Assembly: GCA_963838495.1 (NCBI GenBank)
Contig: CAWIRC010000004.1
Location: 186,001 to 250,000, forward strand
Source: JBEKIK01 sp963838495
GTDB taxonomy: Bacteria > Planctomycetota > Planctomycetia > Pirellulales > Thermoguttaceae
Direction: 5' to 3'
DNA length: 64,000 bases
The position numbers and the translations under genes are program-made. Shown here in pieces: positions 9,486-18,622 of the stretch. How positions within the stretch are numbered: position 1 is the first letter of the stretch; each line of letters begins with the position of its first letter. A model generated the notes under the pieces. The model searched no databases, was not told the DNA's origin, and was given only the letters and a program-made list of their open reading frames with translations.

Positions 9486-10199
9486 ATGAAAACGGAACGG
9501 CTGCCACTGATGAATGCTGTCGGCAGACAATTACAGACTATTTTCTTGGGCATTACGGCCCTGCTGCTATCGGGTTGCGCCGATATGCCCGCCTGGGTGC
9601 CGTTTCAAGGGCCAAGGAGCGATGATTTGCCCGGGGTGGTAACTCCGTCGGCAAAAATTACCCGACTGAAAAAAATGTCCTCCGAGGCCGCCAAGACCGA
9701 CCAGGAAACCGGGCATCACGTGGTCCAGCAGTTGATTACGGCCATTCGCATCGAGACCGATGCCCTGATTAGAGCCGAAATCATCCGTACTTTGGGCGAT
9801 TATCCAGACCCGGCCTCCGATCCGGTGTTGAAAGCGGCGCTCAGCGACCCCGATGCCGATGTCCGCATCGCCGCCTGCGAGGCCTGGGGCAAACGCGGAA
9901 ACGCCCAAGCCGCCGAACTGCTGGCCCCCATGCTTAGCAGCGATGTAAGCCCGGACGTCCGTTTGGCCTCGGCCAGGGCGCTGGGAAAAATCAAGGATCA
10001 AAAGGCAGTGACCGCACTGGGCGACGCTTTGGCCGACCCCGATCCGGCCATGCAATACCGTGCTGTTTTGTCGCTTAAAGAAATAACGGGGCAGGATCTG
10101 GGAAATAACGTCGATAGTTGGCGGCAATACGTAAAGGATGGACACCCTTTGCAGGCTCAACCCACATCCATGGCCGATCGCCTGAAAAAAATATTTTAG
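9486..10199 (+). CDS. HEAT-repeat lipoprotein
   Basis: 237 residues from ATG 9486; a GTG at 9477 and an ATG at 9510 are alternatives. The N-terminus is a lipoprotein signal: a hydrophobic stretch ending L-L-S-G-C with the acylated cysteine near residue 31. Residues about 85-210 contain three to four HEAT/PBS-lyase-like repeats (D-P-D-A-D-V-R-I-A-A-C-E-A-W-G style units about 31 residues long). Such alpha-solenoids act as protein-binding scaffolds; the partner is unknown. It is the first gene of a co-directional pair with the diadenylate cyclase, but the 330-base gap suggests separate transcription. Confidence 0.8.
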   Translation: MKTERLPLMNAVGRQLQTIFLGITALLLSGCADMPAWVPFQGPRSDDLPGVVTPSAKITRLKKMSSEAAKTDQETGHHVVQQLITAIRIETDALIRAEIIRTLGDYPDPASDPVLKAALSDPDADVRIAACEAWGKRGNAQAAELLAPMLSSDVSPDVRLASARALGKIKDQKAVTALGDALADPDPAMQYRAVLSLKEITGQDLGNNVDSWRQYVKDGHPLQAQPTSMADRLKKIF

Positions 10200-10533
10200 A
10201 CGTTTTTCGGCATTTCCCCCGCGTTTTTTACTCAACCATGAACCATATCGTTGAAATTGCCGATTTAAGTTCCAGGATCGGACATTGAAATTACCCCTTG
10301 GCATCCATTCCTAATAGAATCCCCAGATTATGTACGCTTTGCAGTTGCTCAAAATCGCTAAAAACCGTAGTATTATGTTGGATCGGGAACCGTCGGACCA
10401 GTTGCGACTGGTCGTTGCCGATGAGAACGATTCGGCCAGACGGTCTTGCGAGCGCCATGACGAAGCCGAGGGAGATATCGATATGGCCGCTGCGGAAAGA
10501 CGTTTGCACTCGCTGCACCGAGAAGGACGCGCT

Positions 10534-11556
10534 ATGACCCGGTATCCGCGTACCCAAGAGGACACCGAAACCACCCCAGGCGGCCAGACCATGCACTCGC
10601 TACGATTCACCGATCAATTCAGGGGATTGTTCTCGCTGGCCGTCAAAATGACGGCCATGGCCGGCGTCGATGCCATCATTCTGCTCTTGGACGGGCCGGC
10701 CGAATGGTCCCGCCTGAAAGGCATGGCCGGCAATGCAAAGGTCATCGTGGCCGCCGATACCGCCGAGCAGCTCGAAGGGGCCAAGGAAACAGGCCTGGCA
10801 ACGCTGCGGCTGAATATGCCTGAAAGCACTATATACGAACGGCTTACGCAATCGGTCCTGGAGGCCGTGGCCGATGATCTGCTCGCGCCCGGCTCCAGCG
10901 TGATTACGCTTTATTCCGGATTCGACGCCGATAGCATCGATTCCCTCAGCCTGATTAACCTGGACGAACACTTAAACCGCTTGACCGGCCGCGACCTTCG
11001 CCAACTGGAAACCCGCGTCCCGCTGGATACGCTTAAAATCGTGGTCGATCTGGCCGTGGAAATCGGGCGCGAAGGACGCGAGGGCAAGCCTGTGGGCACC
11101 CTGTTCGTCGTGGGCGACGCCCGAAAGGTCCTTAATTGCAGCCGGCCAACCGGTTTCGACCCGGTGCGGGGCTACAGCCGCAAGGAACGCAACCTGGACG
11201 ATCCCCGGGTTCGCGAGGGCATCAAGGAAATCGCCCAAATGGACGGGGCGATCATCGTTTCGTCCGATGGCGTGGTCGAGGCCGCCTGCCGGTACCTCGA
11301 TTGTTCCGCGGCCGACGTAACTCTCTCAAAAGGCCTGGGCGCCCGGCACTGGGCCGCCGCCGCCATCTCCAAGGCCACCAATGCCGTGGCCGTCACCGTG
11401 AGCCAGACCAACGGCACGGTGCGGATCTTCCACAACGGCGAGGTGGTGCTAAGGATCGAGCCATATCTCCGCCGGCCCATGGTCTGGAAATCCTTTGAGT
11501 TCGAGCCGCCCCCGCCCGACGCCAAACCCAAGCTCCGCGGCGACGGCAGCGAGTAA
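10534..11556 (+). CDS. DacZ-like diadenylate cyclase (DisA_N domain)
   Basis: 340 residues from ATG 10534, chosen because AGAAGGA lies six bases upstream; the frame is open back to 10330. The C-terminal part (about residues 195-325) is a diadenylate cyclase domain: M-D-G-A-I-I-V keeps the catalytic DGA, and L-G-A-R-H-W-A-A replaces the usual RHR with R-H-W. The preceding segment (G-K-P-V-G-T-L-F-V-V-G-D, then G-Y-S-R-K-E-R-N) is as in archaeal DacZ. The N-terminal region (about 20-95) resembles the C-terminal alpha/beta domain of pyruvate kinase, also a DacZ trait. The enzyme would make cyclic di-AMP from two ATP. The assignment is firm for the family; activity with R-H-W is inferred. Confidence 0.8.
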   Translation: MTRYPRTQEDTETTPGGQTMHSLRFTDQFRGLFSLAVKMTAMAGVDAIILLLDGPAEWSRLKGMAGNAKVIVAADTAEQLEGAKETGLATLRLNMPESTIYERLTQSVLEAVADDLLAPGSSVITLYSGFDADSIDSLSLINLDEHLNRLTGRDLRQLETRVPLDTLKIVVDLAVEIGREGREGKPVGTLFVVGDARKVLNCSRPTGFDPVRGYSRKERNLDDPRVREGIKEIAQMDGAIIVSSDGVVEAACRYLDCSAADVTLSKGLGARHWAAAAISKATNAVAVTVSQTNGTVRIFHNGEVVLRIEPYLRRPMVWKSFEFEPPPPDAKPKLRGDGSE

Positions 11557-11589
11557 AAAATGATGAAGGATGATTGATGAATGCTGGAT

Positions 11590-11607
11590 GAAACCGCTTG
11601 CGGTTTC
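11590..11607. repeat. Palindrome GAAACCGCTTGCGGTTTC
   Basis: Nine-base arms with no loop, in the 112-base gap between the cyclase and the PEP-CTERM gene, which converge here. Same family as 9201-9218. Confidence 0.8.
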
Positions 11608-11668
11608 ACAGTCTATGGGCGAATAGAGCGATGGGCGCCGAACATATTCTATGTTTTCGGCCGCCGCT

Positions 11669-14600
11669 TTACCTTGACCGTGTTCTCACGATTGCCGCCG
11701 CGGCCAAGGCAATCAGGAGCATAACGAACGTCTGGGGCTCTGGAACGCTTTGGATATCGCCGGCGGCAAGCGGCCCGCCGGGAATTGGCGCAATAACCAG
11801 CGTTGCCCCGGGGCCGAGGGTGAGAGTGGATTGATTGAGGCTGCTTGCGGTAAGCACCGTGCCGGAGCCGCTAATGGAAGTCGAGCCTTGTCCGGCAACG
11901 TCGCCCAAGACAGGCGTGCCGCTTATGACCGATAGCGATGCCCCGTCGGCGACGTTTACAGTGGAAACGTCGGCCAGGTCGCCGCCGTCGAGAATCAATT
12001 GGCCATGGTTGATGTTTGTCGAGCCGGTGTAAGAATTGTTGCCCTGAAGCGTGAGTGAACCGGTTCCATTCTTTGTAAGCGTTCCACTGCCGGAGATAGC
12101 GCCAGCGTAAGTGAGGGAATCGGCATGGTTGAAAACCAGCGCGACGTAGTTATTGATGGATGGGCTGGCAAATGATTCGCCGCTCGTGCCGTTGCCGATG
12201 GTAAGCGTGCCACTGCTGATTGTAGTCGTGCCGGTAAAGCCGTTCGATCCGCTCAGGATCAGATTGCCGGAGCCATTCTTAGCCAGCGTTCCGTTCCCGG
12301 AGATATTTCCGGCATAGGCGAGGGAATCGGCGTGGTTGAAAACCAGCGCGACGCCGTTGTTGATGGCCGAACTGGCAAATGACTCGCCGCTCGTGCCGTT
12401 GCCGATGGTGAGCGTGCCCCCGCTGATTGTAGTCGTACCGGTAAAGCCGTTCGACCCGCTCAGGATCAGATTGCCAGCGCCGGTCTTGGTCAACGTTCCG
12501 CTGCCGGAGATGGCGCCGGCGTAAGTGAGAGATCCGGAGTGGTTGAAAACCAACGCGCCATAGTCATTGACAACCGAACTGACGATGGATGCACCGGTCG
12601 AGCCGCTGCCGATTTGCAGCGTTCCGGCGCCGATCGTAGTGATGCCGGTATAGGTATTTGCGCCGTTGAGGGTCAGTTTGCCGGCGCCGACCTTGGTCAG
12701 GGCGCTTGAGATGCCGTAGATGGTGCTGGAGCCGGTGCCGGAGCTGGTGCCGTTATCCTCGATATTGTTATTAATGATGACGTCGCCAGTCATCGTGGCG
12801 ACCACCAGATCCAGATTGGACCCGATAGTGATGAAAATCTTGGGTGAACCGCCGATTGTCAGAGTCCCCGCGCCGGTGTTCATCAGTCCGTTGATTGTCA
12901 AAACCGTATTGTTGGCTCCCGGTTGTGTGGCGGCACCGCTAACGGCGGCATAGTTGATTGTATTGACACTGCGAGTACTCCCCATCGCATTGAAGATACC
13001 GGAGGCCGTGACCCGATAGTTGACTGTACTGGTGTCGCCCGCTGGAATACCGCCGAAAACACCGATGTCGCTTTCAAGGGTAGCACCGGTATAGCCTGCA
13101 ATAACGCCGCTATTGCTGTAGGCATAGAGTGTGTTTGCGCCCGAGCCGACGAAGGCCCATGGGCCAAGGATGCCGTTGGTGTTGGAGGCGGTAGTCGTAA
13201 TGTTCCCGGTCGTCGCTGCAAAATTGACCGTACCGCCGGAGTTGCGCGTGACGGCGCCCAAGGCGAGCGTGCCGGAACTGGCGTTGTTTATAGTGGAGGC
13301 GCCGGCATTGACGGTCAAACCTGCAAGCGTCTGCGTCGTGGCGGCCGGATACGAGTAGGTGAATGTCCCGCCGCCGACCGTCAAAGCGCTGCTGGAACTT
13401 ACCTGGCCCGACAATTGGAGCGTTCCGCCGCTGTTGACCCTCAGAGGACTGCCGCCGGTCAGCGTGCCTGACAAAAAAAGTGTGCCGGCATCGACCACCG
13501 TGCTGCCCGTGTAGGTATTAGTGCCCGACAGGGTCAACGTGCCTGCGCCCGTTTTGTCGATGCCGCCTATGCCGCTTATATTGCCGCCGATTGTTATATT
13601 GCCGCCGCCCGCAGTGGTCTTGATCGTTTGCGTATTCGTCGTGCCGCGGCGTGCTCGTGCACACCTCGGCAGTGAGATGTTGTCGTTGACGGTCTGCAGG
13701 TTGGTGCCGCTGTTGATAAGCGATCCGGCGAGCGTAAAGCCGTTTGTGCCCGCCGTACCGGCGCTGATCGTATAGGCAGGCGCGGCGGATGTGAACGTGA
13801 GACCCGACACGGCGTACGTGCTGGGCGTCATTAGGTCGTCGGTCAGGCTGGTGCCCGAGGAACCCGCCGCGTCGAAGACCAGTGCGTCGCCGTTGGCGGG
13901 CTGCGCGGAGTTCCAATTCGCACTGCCGGCCCAGTTGGCCGAGGAATTGCCGTTCCAGGCGGTGGTGGACGACTTGGCAACGACCGTCAACGCATTGGTC
14001 GACTCGGAATAGGTCAAACCGTTGAGATAATCATGCCATATTCCGCTGATTTTCGCGAACCCACTGACACCGAAGGTCGAGCCGTACGTCGTGTTGGCGG
14101 CGGTCACCAGCGTCCAAGAGTTGCCGATGTTCGTGACGGCGTTGGTCATATCGAGATTGAATACGCCGTTAAGCAGCACCTGTGTTGCGCTTGAGCCGGT
14201 GATGGCGTTGTTCACGCCGTTGGCGCCGATGGCGAACTTCTGGTTCGCTCCGTTGGCCAGTTCAAAGCGGCCGGCGACGTTTATATTCCCGGTGAATGTG
14301 TTCCTGGACGAATACAGCCTTACATAGAAAGTGTTGGTTGCTCCGATATTAAGCGTTCCGCTGCCGGTCGCGTCCGCGAGGATGTTGGTGTTGCCTTGCT
14401 CGGAGTTGAAGGTTGCCGAGGATGCGATCGTCACCTTTCCCCCAAGCTGAAAGACGTCGGAAGCGCCGCTGTAATGATGCGTAGTTCCTCCGTTAAAGAT
14501 AAGATTCTTGAAGGATATAACGCCGGTCGATCCCGATCCCTTGAAAAAAAGGCCTTGGCTGGAATCGCCCGAGTTGTTGATCGTAAGCGAATCGCCGCCA

Positions 14601-15409
14601 AAGTTGAAACTGTACGTCGAGCCTCCAGGCGTGCGGATCGCGTAGTTGCCGGTGTAGTAGTTGGCGCCGGAATGCGCGAAGAACAAGTCACTCCAGCCTG
14701 TCGAGCCGTTGAAACTCGATGTGCCAACGGCGTCGCTCGCCGTCAACGACACCGTCGTGGCAGTTGAATTATAGACGGTTGCGGCGAGGCCCATGTCGGT
14801 GCGCAAAGCGTACATCATGGCCACACTGCGCTCCATGTCGGCGGATTCGCTGTCGTAGTTCAATCCGTATGGCCAGAAATGTATGGGGTTGGAGTTATTG
14901 TCGCCGAAAAGGCGGGACCCAATCCCGTAAAACTGCTGCATTAGCGCGGTCGCCGCCGTTCCGTTCCACCGGCCTTCGATCATAAGTGTGGTCCAAGCGG
15001 AGTATGTGCCGGTGCCGAAATAGTGGTTGGCCTCATGCTGTGCGACCCGTTCAGCGGGCCAAGTCCCGCCGAAACCGATGCTGTCCAAGTAAGAGGACTG
15101 CGCGGTCGGAATGCCGGAATTATAGTAAACGTAAATGTTATAAGTACCTAGGTCACCGTATGAATTTATGTTGTCGCACACGGCTTGCATAGCAGCGGCA
15201 GCGGCGTTCCGCCTGTCTTCGGTGTCCCAGGTTCCGCCGATGTTGTACGTGACCGTCCCGCAGGCAATGCTCGGCATGACCACCGCCGCGAACAACATCA
15301 CCGCGGCAATGGCGGCCGGCTTCGCCGCGATCATCTTCCATGGTATCGTTATCGTTCTTTCCGCAAAACGGGCAAATAAACATCGAATTTTCCAAAGCCC
15401 GATGTCCAT
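11669..15409 (-). CDS. Secreted HExxH protein with autotransporter-type beta repeats and PEP-CTERM anchor
   Basis: 1246 residues; GAGGA lies eight bases before the ATG. A long signal peptide ends near residue 50 (S-I-A-C-G). Residues about 52-215 form a metalloprotease-like domain with H-E-A-N-H at 125-129. From about 480 on come many autotransporter-associated beta-strand repeats of the type G-x-G-x-L-x-K-x-G-x-G-x-L-x-L-x-G-x-N-x-Y-T-G. Three nearly identical units of about 200 bp are visible at DNA level in 12050-12660. The C-terminus is a PEP-CTERM signal: V-P-E-P, a hydrophobic helix, then R-T-R-S-R. Exosortase would process it at the inner membrane. There is no autotransporter beta-barrel. 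A short odd basic stretch (P-R-C-A-R-A-R-R near 13655) breaks one repeat. Confidence 0.85.
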   Translation of the reverse strand: MDIGLWKIRCLFARFAERTITIPWKMIAAKPAAIAAVMLFAAVVMPSIACGTVTYNIGGTWDTEDRRNAAAAAMQAVCDNINSYGDLGTYNIYVYYNSGIPTAQSSYLDSIGFGGTWPAERVAQHEANHYFGTGTYSAWTTLMIEGRWNGTAATALMQQFYGIGSRLFGDNNSNPIHFWPYGLNYDSESADMERSVAMMYALRTDMGLAATVYNSTATTVSLTASDAVGTSSFNGSTGWSDLFFAHSGANYYTGNYAIRTPGGSTYSFNFGGDSLTINNSGDSSQGLFFKGSGSTGVISFKNLIFNGGTTHHYSGASDVFQLGGKVTIASSATFNSEQGNTNILADATGSGTLNIGATNTFYVRLYSSRNTFTGNINVAGRFELANGANQKFAIGANGVNNAITGSSATQVLLNGVFNLDMTNAVTNIGNSWTLVTAANTTYGSTFGVSGFAKISGIWHDYLNGLTYSESTNALTVVAKSSTTAWNGNSSANWAGSANWNSAQPANGDALVFDAAGSSGTSLTDDLMTPSTYAVSGLTFTSAAPAYTISAGTAGTNGFTLAGSLINSGTNLQTVNDNISLPRCARARRGTTNTQTIKTTAGGGNITIGGNISGIGGIDKTGAGTLTLSGTNTYTGSTVVDAGTLFLSGTLTGGSPLRVNSGGTLQLSGQVSSSSALTVGGGTFTYSYPAATTQTLAGLTVNAGASTINNASSGTLALGAVTRNSGGTVNFAATTGNITTTASNTNGILGPWAFVGSGANTLYAYSNSGVIAGYTGATLESDIGVFGGIPAGDTSTVNYRVTASGIFNAMGSTRSVNTINYAAVSGAATQPGANNTVLTINGLMNTGAGTLTIGGSPKIFITIGSNLDLVVATMTGDVIINNNIEDNGTSSGTGSSTIYGISSALTKVGAGKLTLNGANTYTGITTIGAGTLQIGSGSTGASIVSSVVNDYGALVFNHSGSLTYAGAISGSGTLTKTGAGNLILSGSNGFTGTTTISGGTLTIGNGTSGESFASSAINNGVALVFNHADSLAYAGNISGNGTLAKNGSGNLILSGSNGFTGTTTISSGTLTIGNGTSGESFASPSINNYVALVFNHADSLTYAGAISGSGTLTKNGTGSLTLQGNNSYTGSTNINHGQLILDGGDLADVSTVNVADGASLSVISGTPVLGDVAGQGSTSISGSGTVLTASSLNQSTLTLGPGATLVIAPIPGGPLAAGDIQSVPEPQTFVMLLIALAAAAIVRTRSR

Positions 15410-15751
15410 AGCATAATCCTCATCCGAAAAAAGATTTCTCTCATTTGGAGCTACATTGTATCAAAATCGAAGCGCCATGTCAAACTTTAGGGCTTCATTC
15501 AGGGCTTTTCCAGCCCCATGTCAAAGCGCAGTCCCGCGACGTTGGTGGAGACCAATGCGAAGGAAGAGGGATTAAATTTAGAGATGAAAGATGAAGGATT
15601 AATAAAACCGCTTGCAGTTTCGCAATTCTTCGTAATAACACAAATACGCAAATCGAAAATTGGTTGGCCGTTCCAAACCGTTAGCGTTGTGCAAGAGAAG
15701 TATCTGGCAAATTTCTCGGAACACTAAACTCTTAATCCCAAATACTGAGCC
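15410..15751. other. Intergenic region, no gene seen
   Basis: Contains a degenerate copy of the GAAACCGC palindrome at 15605-15621 and an unconvincing 69-codon open frame without a ribosome binding site. Divergent promoters for the PEP-CTERM gene probably lie next to 15410, but no clear -35/-10 pair is visible. Confidence 0.5.
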
Positions 15752-16417
15752 CTACATCGGCCGCTCGATGGTCAGATCTAATGCGTAGCGTTGATACGGC
15801 AGGTCGGCGCGGACCACGGGGGCGGATTGAATGATCATGGCGCCGGTTTTTTTGCCGCCGGAATTGACCGTTTCGTAGATCAGTCGGCTGGGATCGTTGC
15901 AAGGGCGGCGGACATAGCCGTAGCGCTCGTTCAAAAAGGAGATAAGCGCCCGGGGATCGCCGGTAGTGCCGCGCAAGGTGATCTGTTCGACCTGCTGGGA
16001 AGGGTTGAAATAATACGTCAGCGACCCGGCCACGTCGTTTGGTTTCGTGCCCGTGACCAGAGGCACGCGGTATCCATGCAGTTGCAGCACGGCCAGATCG
16101 GTCGATACCCGCGGCCAGCGCTGCAACACCCAGGCCGGCGAGACGTCGAAACGCAAGACCTCGGCCAAGGCCGGCGTAGGCGAACCTTCCACCGACAATT
16201 CGGTCGTTCTCGATGGCTGGGCAGACGGATCGGCCGACTTGTCACCGGGCTTTATGACCGCGTTCGCACTGGCCGTTGCCGGGGACGTTGCCGATGTTTT
16301 ATCGCCCGACGAACCCAGGTGCAAATCGCGCCAGAAATCGGAGGCGCGGAACATGGTAACCGGCCCGCTGAATGCCGCCGCCAACAAAATTCCGATAAAA
16401 ACAGTCTTCTTAAACAT
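15752..16417 (-). CDS. Planctomycete secreted/membrane-anchored protein, DUF6690-like
   Basis: 221 residues from ATG 16417; a TTG at 16459 in frame is less likely. A hydrophobic N-terminus (about residues 2-22) is a signal peptide or anchor. A serine/threonine/proline-rich linker runs to about 75, then a compact domain: V-S-P-A-W-V-L-Q-R-W-P-R-V, Y-Y-F-N-P-S-Q-Q-V-E-Q-I-T-L-R-G-T-T-G-D-P-R and a hydrophobic C-terminus. It resembles a small family I remember from planctomycetes as DUF6690, but I cannot confirm the number. No function is known. It stands alone. Confidence 0.7.
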   Translation of the reverse strand: MFKKTVFIGILLAAAFSGPVTMFRASDFWRDLHLGSSGDKTSATSPATASANAVIKPGDKSADPSAQPSRTTELSVEGSPTPALAEVLRFDVSPAWVLQRWPRVSTDLAVLQLHGYRVPLVTGTKPNDVAGSLTYYFNPSQQVEQITLRGTTGDPRALISFLNERYGYVRRPCNDPSRLIYETVNSGGKKTGAMIIQSAPVVRADLPYQRYALDLTIERPM

Positions 16418-16550
16418 GAGACAAAACCAGGACAAAAAACTATTATCTTTGATCGGCAAAAAGGGCAGGGCGGCTTGCCGGTCGTCGCCTCCGGACGATG
16501 CAGATTGCCCAGACAGCAGACCGATTTAAAGAATTACAATCGTCAAATAC

Positions 16551-16567
16551 GGCACACGGAGCGTGCC
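16551..16567. repeat. REP-like palindrome, GGCACACGGAGCGTGCC
   Basis: Reverse-oriented variant of the 5950-5966 unit, between the DUF6690-like gene and the long hairpin at 16601. Confidence 0.75.
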
Positions 16568-16600
16568 TAATACAATAAGGAGTGGGCCTAATACAATGAA

Positions 16601-16674
16601 AAAGCCGCGGCTTACATTCCACATCTTATCAGGTTACCTCTGCTGATAAGTGGTGGAAATTACGCCACGGCTTT
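16601..16674. repeat. Long imperfect hairpin
   Basis: Arms of about 32 bases face each other around the loop 16633-16642. Paired blocks are AAAGCCG (16601-16607) with CGGCTTT (16668-16674), TTCCAC (16617-16622) with GTGGAA (16653-16658), and CTTATCAG (16625-16632) with CTGATAAG (16643-16650). It may be a small palindromic mobile element, a structured RNA or a bidirectional terminator. Confidence 0.8.
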
Positions 16675-16710
16675 GGAAGGAGGTGGAGCAACAATTTGTG
16701 GGTTAAGGAG

Positions 16711-16730
16711 GACAGGCGTCCATGCCTGTC
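16711..16730. repeat. Palindrome GACAGGC-GTCCAT-GCCTGTC
   Basis: Seven-base perfect arms around a six-base loop, followed by a T-rich end and, at 16738-16768, the simple repeat 'ttctcagttttcagt'. On the plus strand it looks like a weak terminator. Confidence 0.7.
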
Positions 16731-16797
16731 TTAATTACAGTTCTCAGTTTTCAGTATTCAGTTTTAAGTAAGATATTCGGGTGCTGTGAAGTCGGTT

Positions 16798-17801
16798 TCA
16801 GGGTTTTGGTCGATTCACGTAAATAATTGGGGCCGCCTGGCTTGAGCCGACTACCGAATCGTTCTGCTGCAAGCCCGCCGCCACCTGGCCGGCGTCGTTG
16901 GTAAAGATATCGTCGTGGGATCCATCCGGTTTGGACTGGGTAAGGAATTTCACGCTGCCGTTTTCGAACAGCACGTTTTGACCCCAACCGCCGTGATTCC
17001 GGCTCTGATGATCGGGCCGATCGCTGGGCGAATCGGACATTATGGCAAAGTTGTCGCGGTACAGGTTTTTCGTAGAATAGTACGAACCGTCGCGGGTATA
17101 GCCGAGATTGTAACCGTAACTGCCGCCCAGCGTGGGACGCAAATCAACAACCTTGGAACTCGGGGCCAGCTCCAACTCGCGATAAGTTGGAATGCTGAAA
17201 CTGTTGCGCCGGCCGCCAGATTGGAATCGGGGCAAACAAGGCGGCTGACGTCGGTTATAAGATTGTTCTGCATAAGCACCGGGGCGTAAATGCCGGCCGT
17301 CGCCAATTTACCCTGCGCAGGAACCGCGGGAAAAAAGCCGCCGTTGGCCTGGCTGTATTTCGTCAATGCGGAGCCCAACTCGCGCAAATTGTCCTGGCAA
17401 GCGGCGCGGCGGGCGGAGAAACGGCTGTTGGCAACTGCCGGAAAGATCAATGACACGGCCGCCAATAGAACGGTGGCGGCCATGGCAATGTCCAACTTTG
17501 TCATCCGCCCGACCCAACTGGGCGGAGCGACCTCGGGACTGAGCCTTTTAGATTTTGATATCGCCGTGGCAGGACTGGCGATATGCTCGGCCACAAACCG
17601 GCAGGTTCGCTCGGCCAGTCCGGCCGGCGGGTTGTAATTTACCCGCAATGCCGCCAACGGCTCCAATCGCCGCCGCATGAGGGCCAGTTCCTGGCGATAC
17701 TCGGGATTGATCTGCAATGATTCATCCAGAGTCGCCTGCTCGTCTTCATCCAGAGCGCCTAGTAGATGGCCAAGTAGTTGTTCTCGCTCGGAATCGATCA
17801 T
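16798..17801 (-). pseudogene. Anti-sigma-like protein fused to DUF1559/H-X9-DG prepilin-type domain, one frameshift
   Basis: Two frames join near 17220, giving about 333 residues. The N-terminus (E-R-E-Q-L-L-G-H-L-L-G-A-L-D-E-D-E) looks like a planctomycete anti-sigma segment without the zinc-binding H-x3-C-x2-C. A membrane helix at about residues 103-122 follows. Then comes a prepilin-like region (C-Q-D-N-L-R-E-L-G-S-A-L-T-K-Y) and the C-terminal H-(X)-G-G-W-G-Q-N-V-L-F-E-N-G-S-V-K-F block of DUF1559-type proteins. It lies about 100 bases downstream of the ECF sigma gene on the same strand, which supports a regulatory partnership. The cytoplasmic part would bind sigma and the outer part would sense; this is inference from order and topology. 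Confidence 0.7.
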
Positions 17802-17905
17802 ACCAGCTTTATTTCCCGGGGACTGGCCCGATTTTCGTATTTATTTTCTGGGGATTGTCTTCTTTTTCAAGAGAAATAGAAACCATCCCTTTTTCCCTTT
17901 TTACA

Positions 17906-18556
17906 TCATTTTGACAATTTTATATGACTAAATTTTTCGCTCAGCTTTTGCACGGCGGCGTGGAGCCGGCTTTTCACCGTCCCCACGGGTATACCCAGAA
18001 CTTCGGCGGCTTCGCGGTATTTTAGTCCCTTGAAATAAACCAACAACACCACTTGCCTGGTTTGTTCGGGCAAATCGTCGATGGCGTTGCGCAACTGGCC
18101 GTATTGCTCGGCGGCTTCGGCCTCTTCACTCGGCCCCGCTTCGGCGCCGTCGAGCAATTCGACCAAACTTCCCATTTCTCCTTCAATATCGCTTTGCAGG
18201 CGGCGGTCGAGGCTGATTATTTTATGCCGCCGGTTGCGGCGCTGGTAGTCGATGGCTTGATTCGTGGCCACCGTATACAACCACGGCCGCACTTTGCGCC
18301 CTTCCTCGAATTGATCGCATTTTAGATGAACCTGGAGGAACGTCTGTTGAAACACGTCCTCGGCCATTTCCGCGTCGCCGAGGTAGTGGCGTAAATAACC
18401 GTAAAGCTCCTTCTCATATCGCCGCACCAACTCCTCGAACGCCGGCCGGTCCGATCGGGATCGATAATCCAACAACAGTTCTTCGTCGGTCCGGTCTATC
18501 AAGGCTTCAGAGCCGTTGGCACGCGGCTTAAGGTGTTCAATCGTGCCGTTAAGCAT
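17906..18556 (-). CDS. ECF-type RNA polymerase sigma factor
   Basis: 216 residues from ATG 18556; the frame is open to a TTG at 18622. Region 2 (about residues 30-100) has F-E-E-L-V-R-R-Y-E-K-E-L-Y and D-V-F-Q-Q-T-F-L-Q-V followed by V-R-P-W-L-Y-T-V-A-T-N-Q-A-I-D-Y. Region 4 (about 150-210) has L-P-E-Q-T-R-Q-V-V-L-L-V-Y-F-K-G-L and the helix-turn-helix Y-R-E-A-A-E-V-L-G-I-P-V-G-T-V-K-S-R. Such sigma factors direct RNA polymerase to a small stress or surface regulon. The anti-sigma-like gene follows. Confidence 0.9.
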   Translation of the reverse strand: MLNGTIEHLKPRANGSEALIDRTDEELLLDYRSRSDRPAFEELVRRYEKELYGYLRHYLGDAEMAEDVFQQTFLQVHLKCDQFEEGRKVRPWLYTVATNQAIDYQRRNRRHKIISLDRRLQSDIEGEMGSLVELLDGAEAGPSEEAEAAEQYGQLRNAIDDLPEQTRQVVLLVYFKGLKYREAAEVLGIPVGTVKSRLHAAVQKLSEKFSHIKLSK

Positions 18557-18622
18557 AGTTACGATTCCATGTAGAAAAGGGTTCGCGCCGGCCAGGGAAA
18601 AACTCGGTTTTTCTTTGGCCAA

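Noticed and set aside
12050..12660. Independent tandem repeat locus
   Set aside because: The repeats are in frame within the beta-strand-repeat gene and are explained by the protein repeats.
12923..13471. Long plus-strand open frame
   Set aside because: It is the antisense shadow of the beta-repeat gene; composition is that of its complement and there is no ribosome binding site.
15518..15727. 69-codon open frame
   Set aside because: No start signal, no recognisable protein pattern, and it overlaps a degenerate palindrome.
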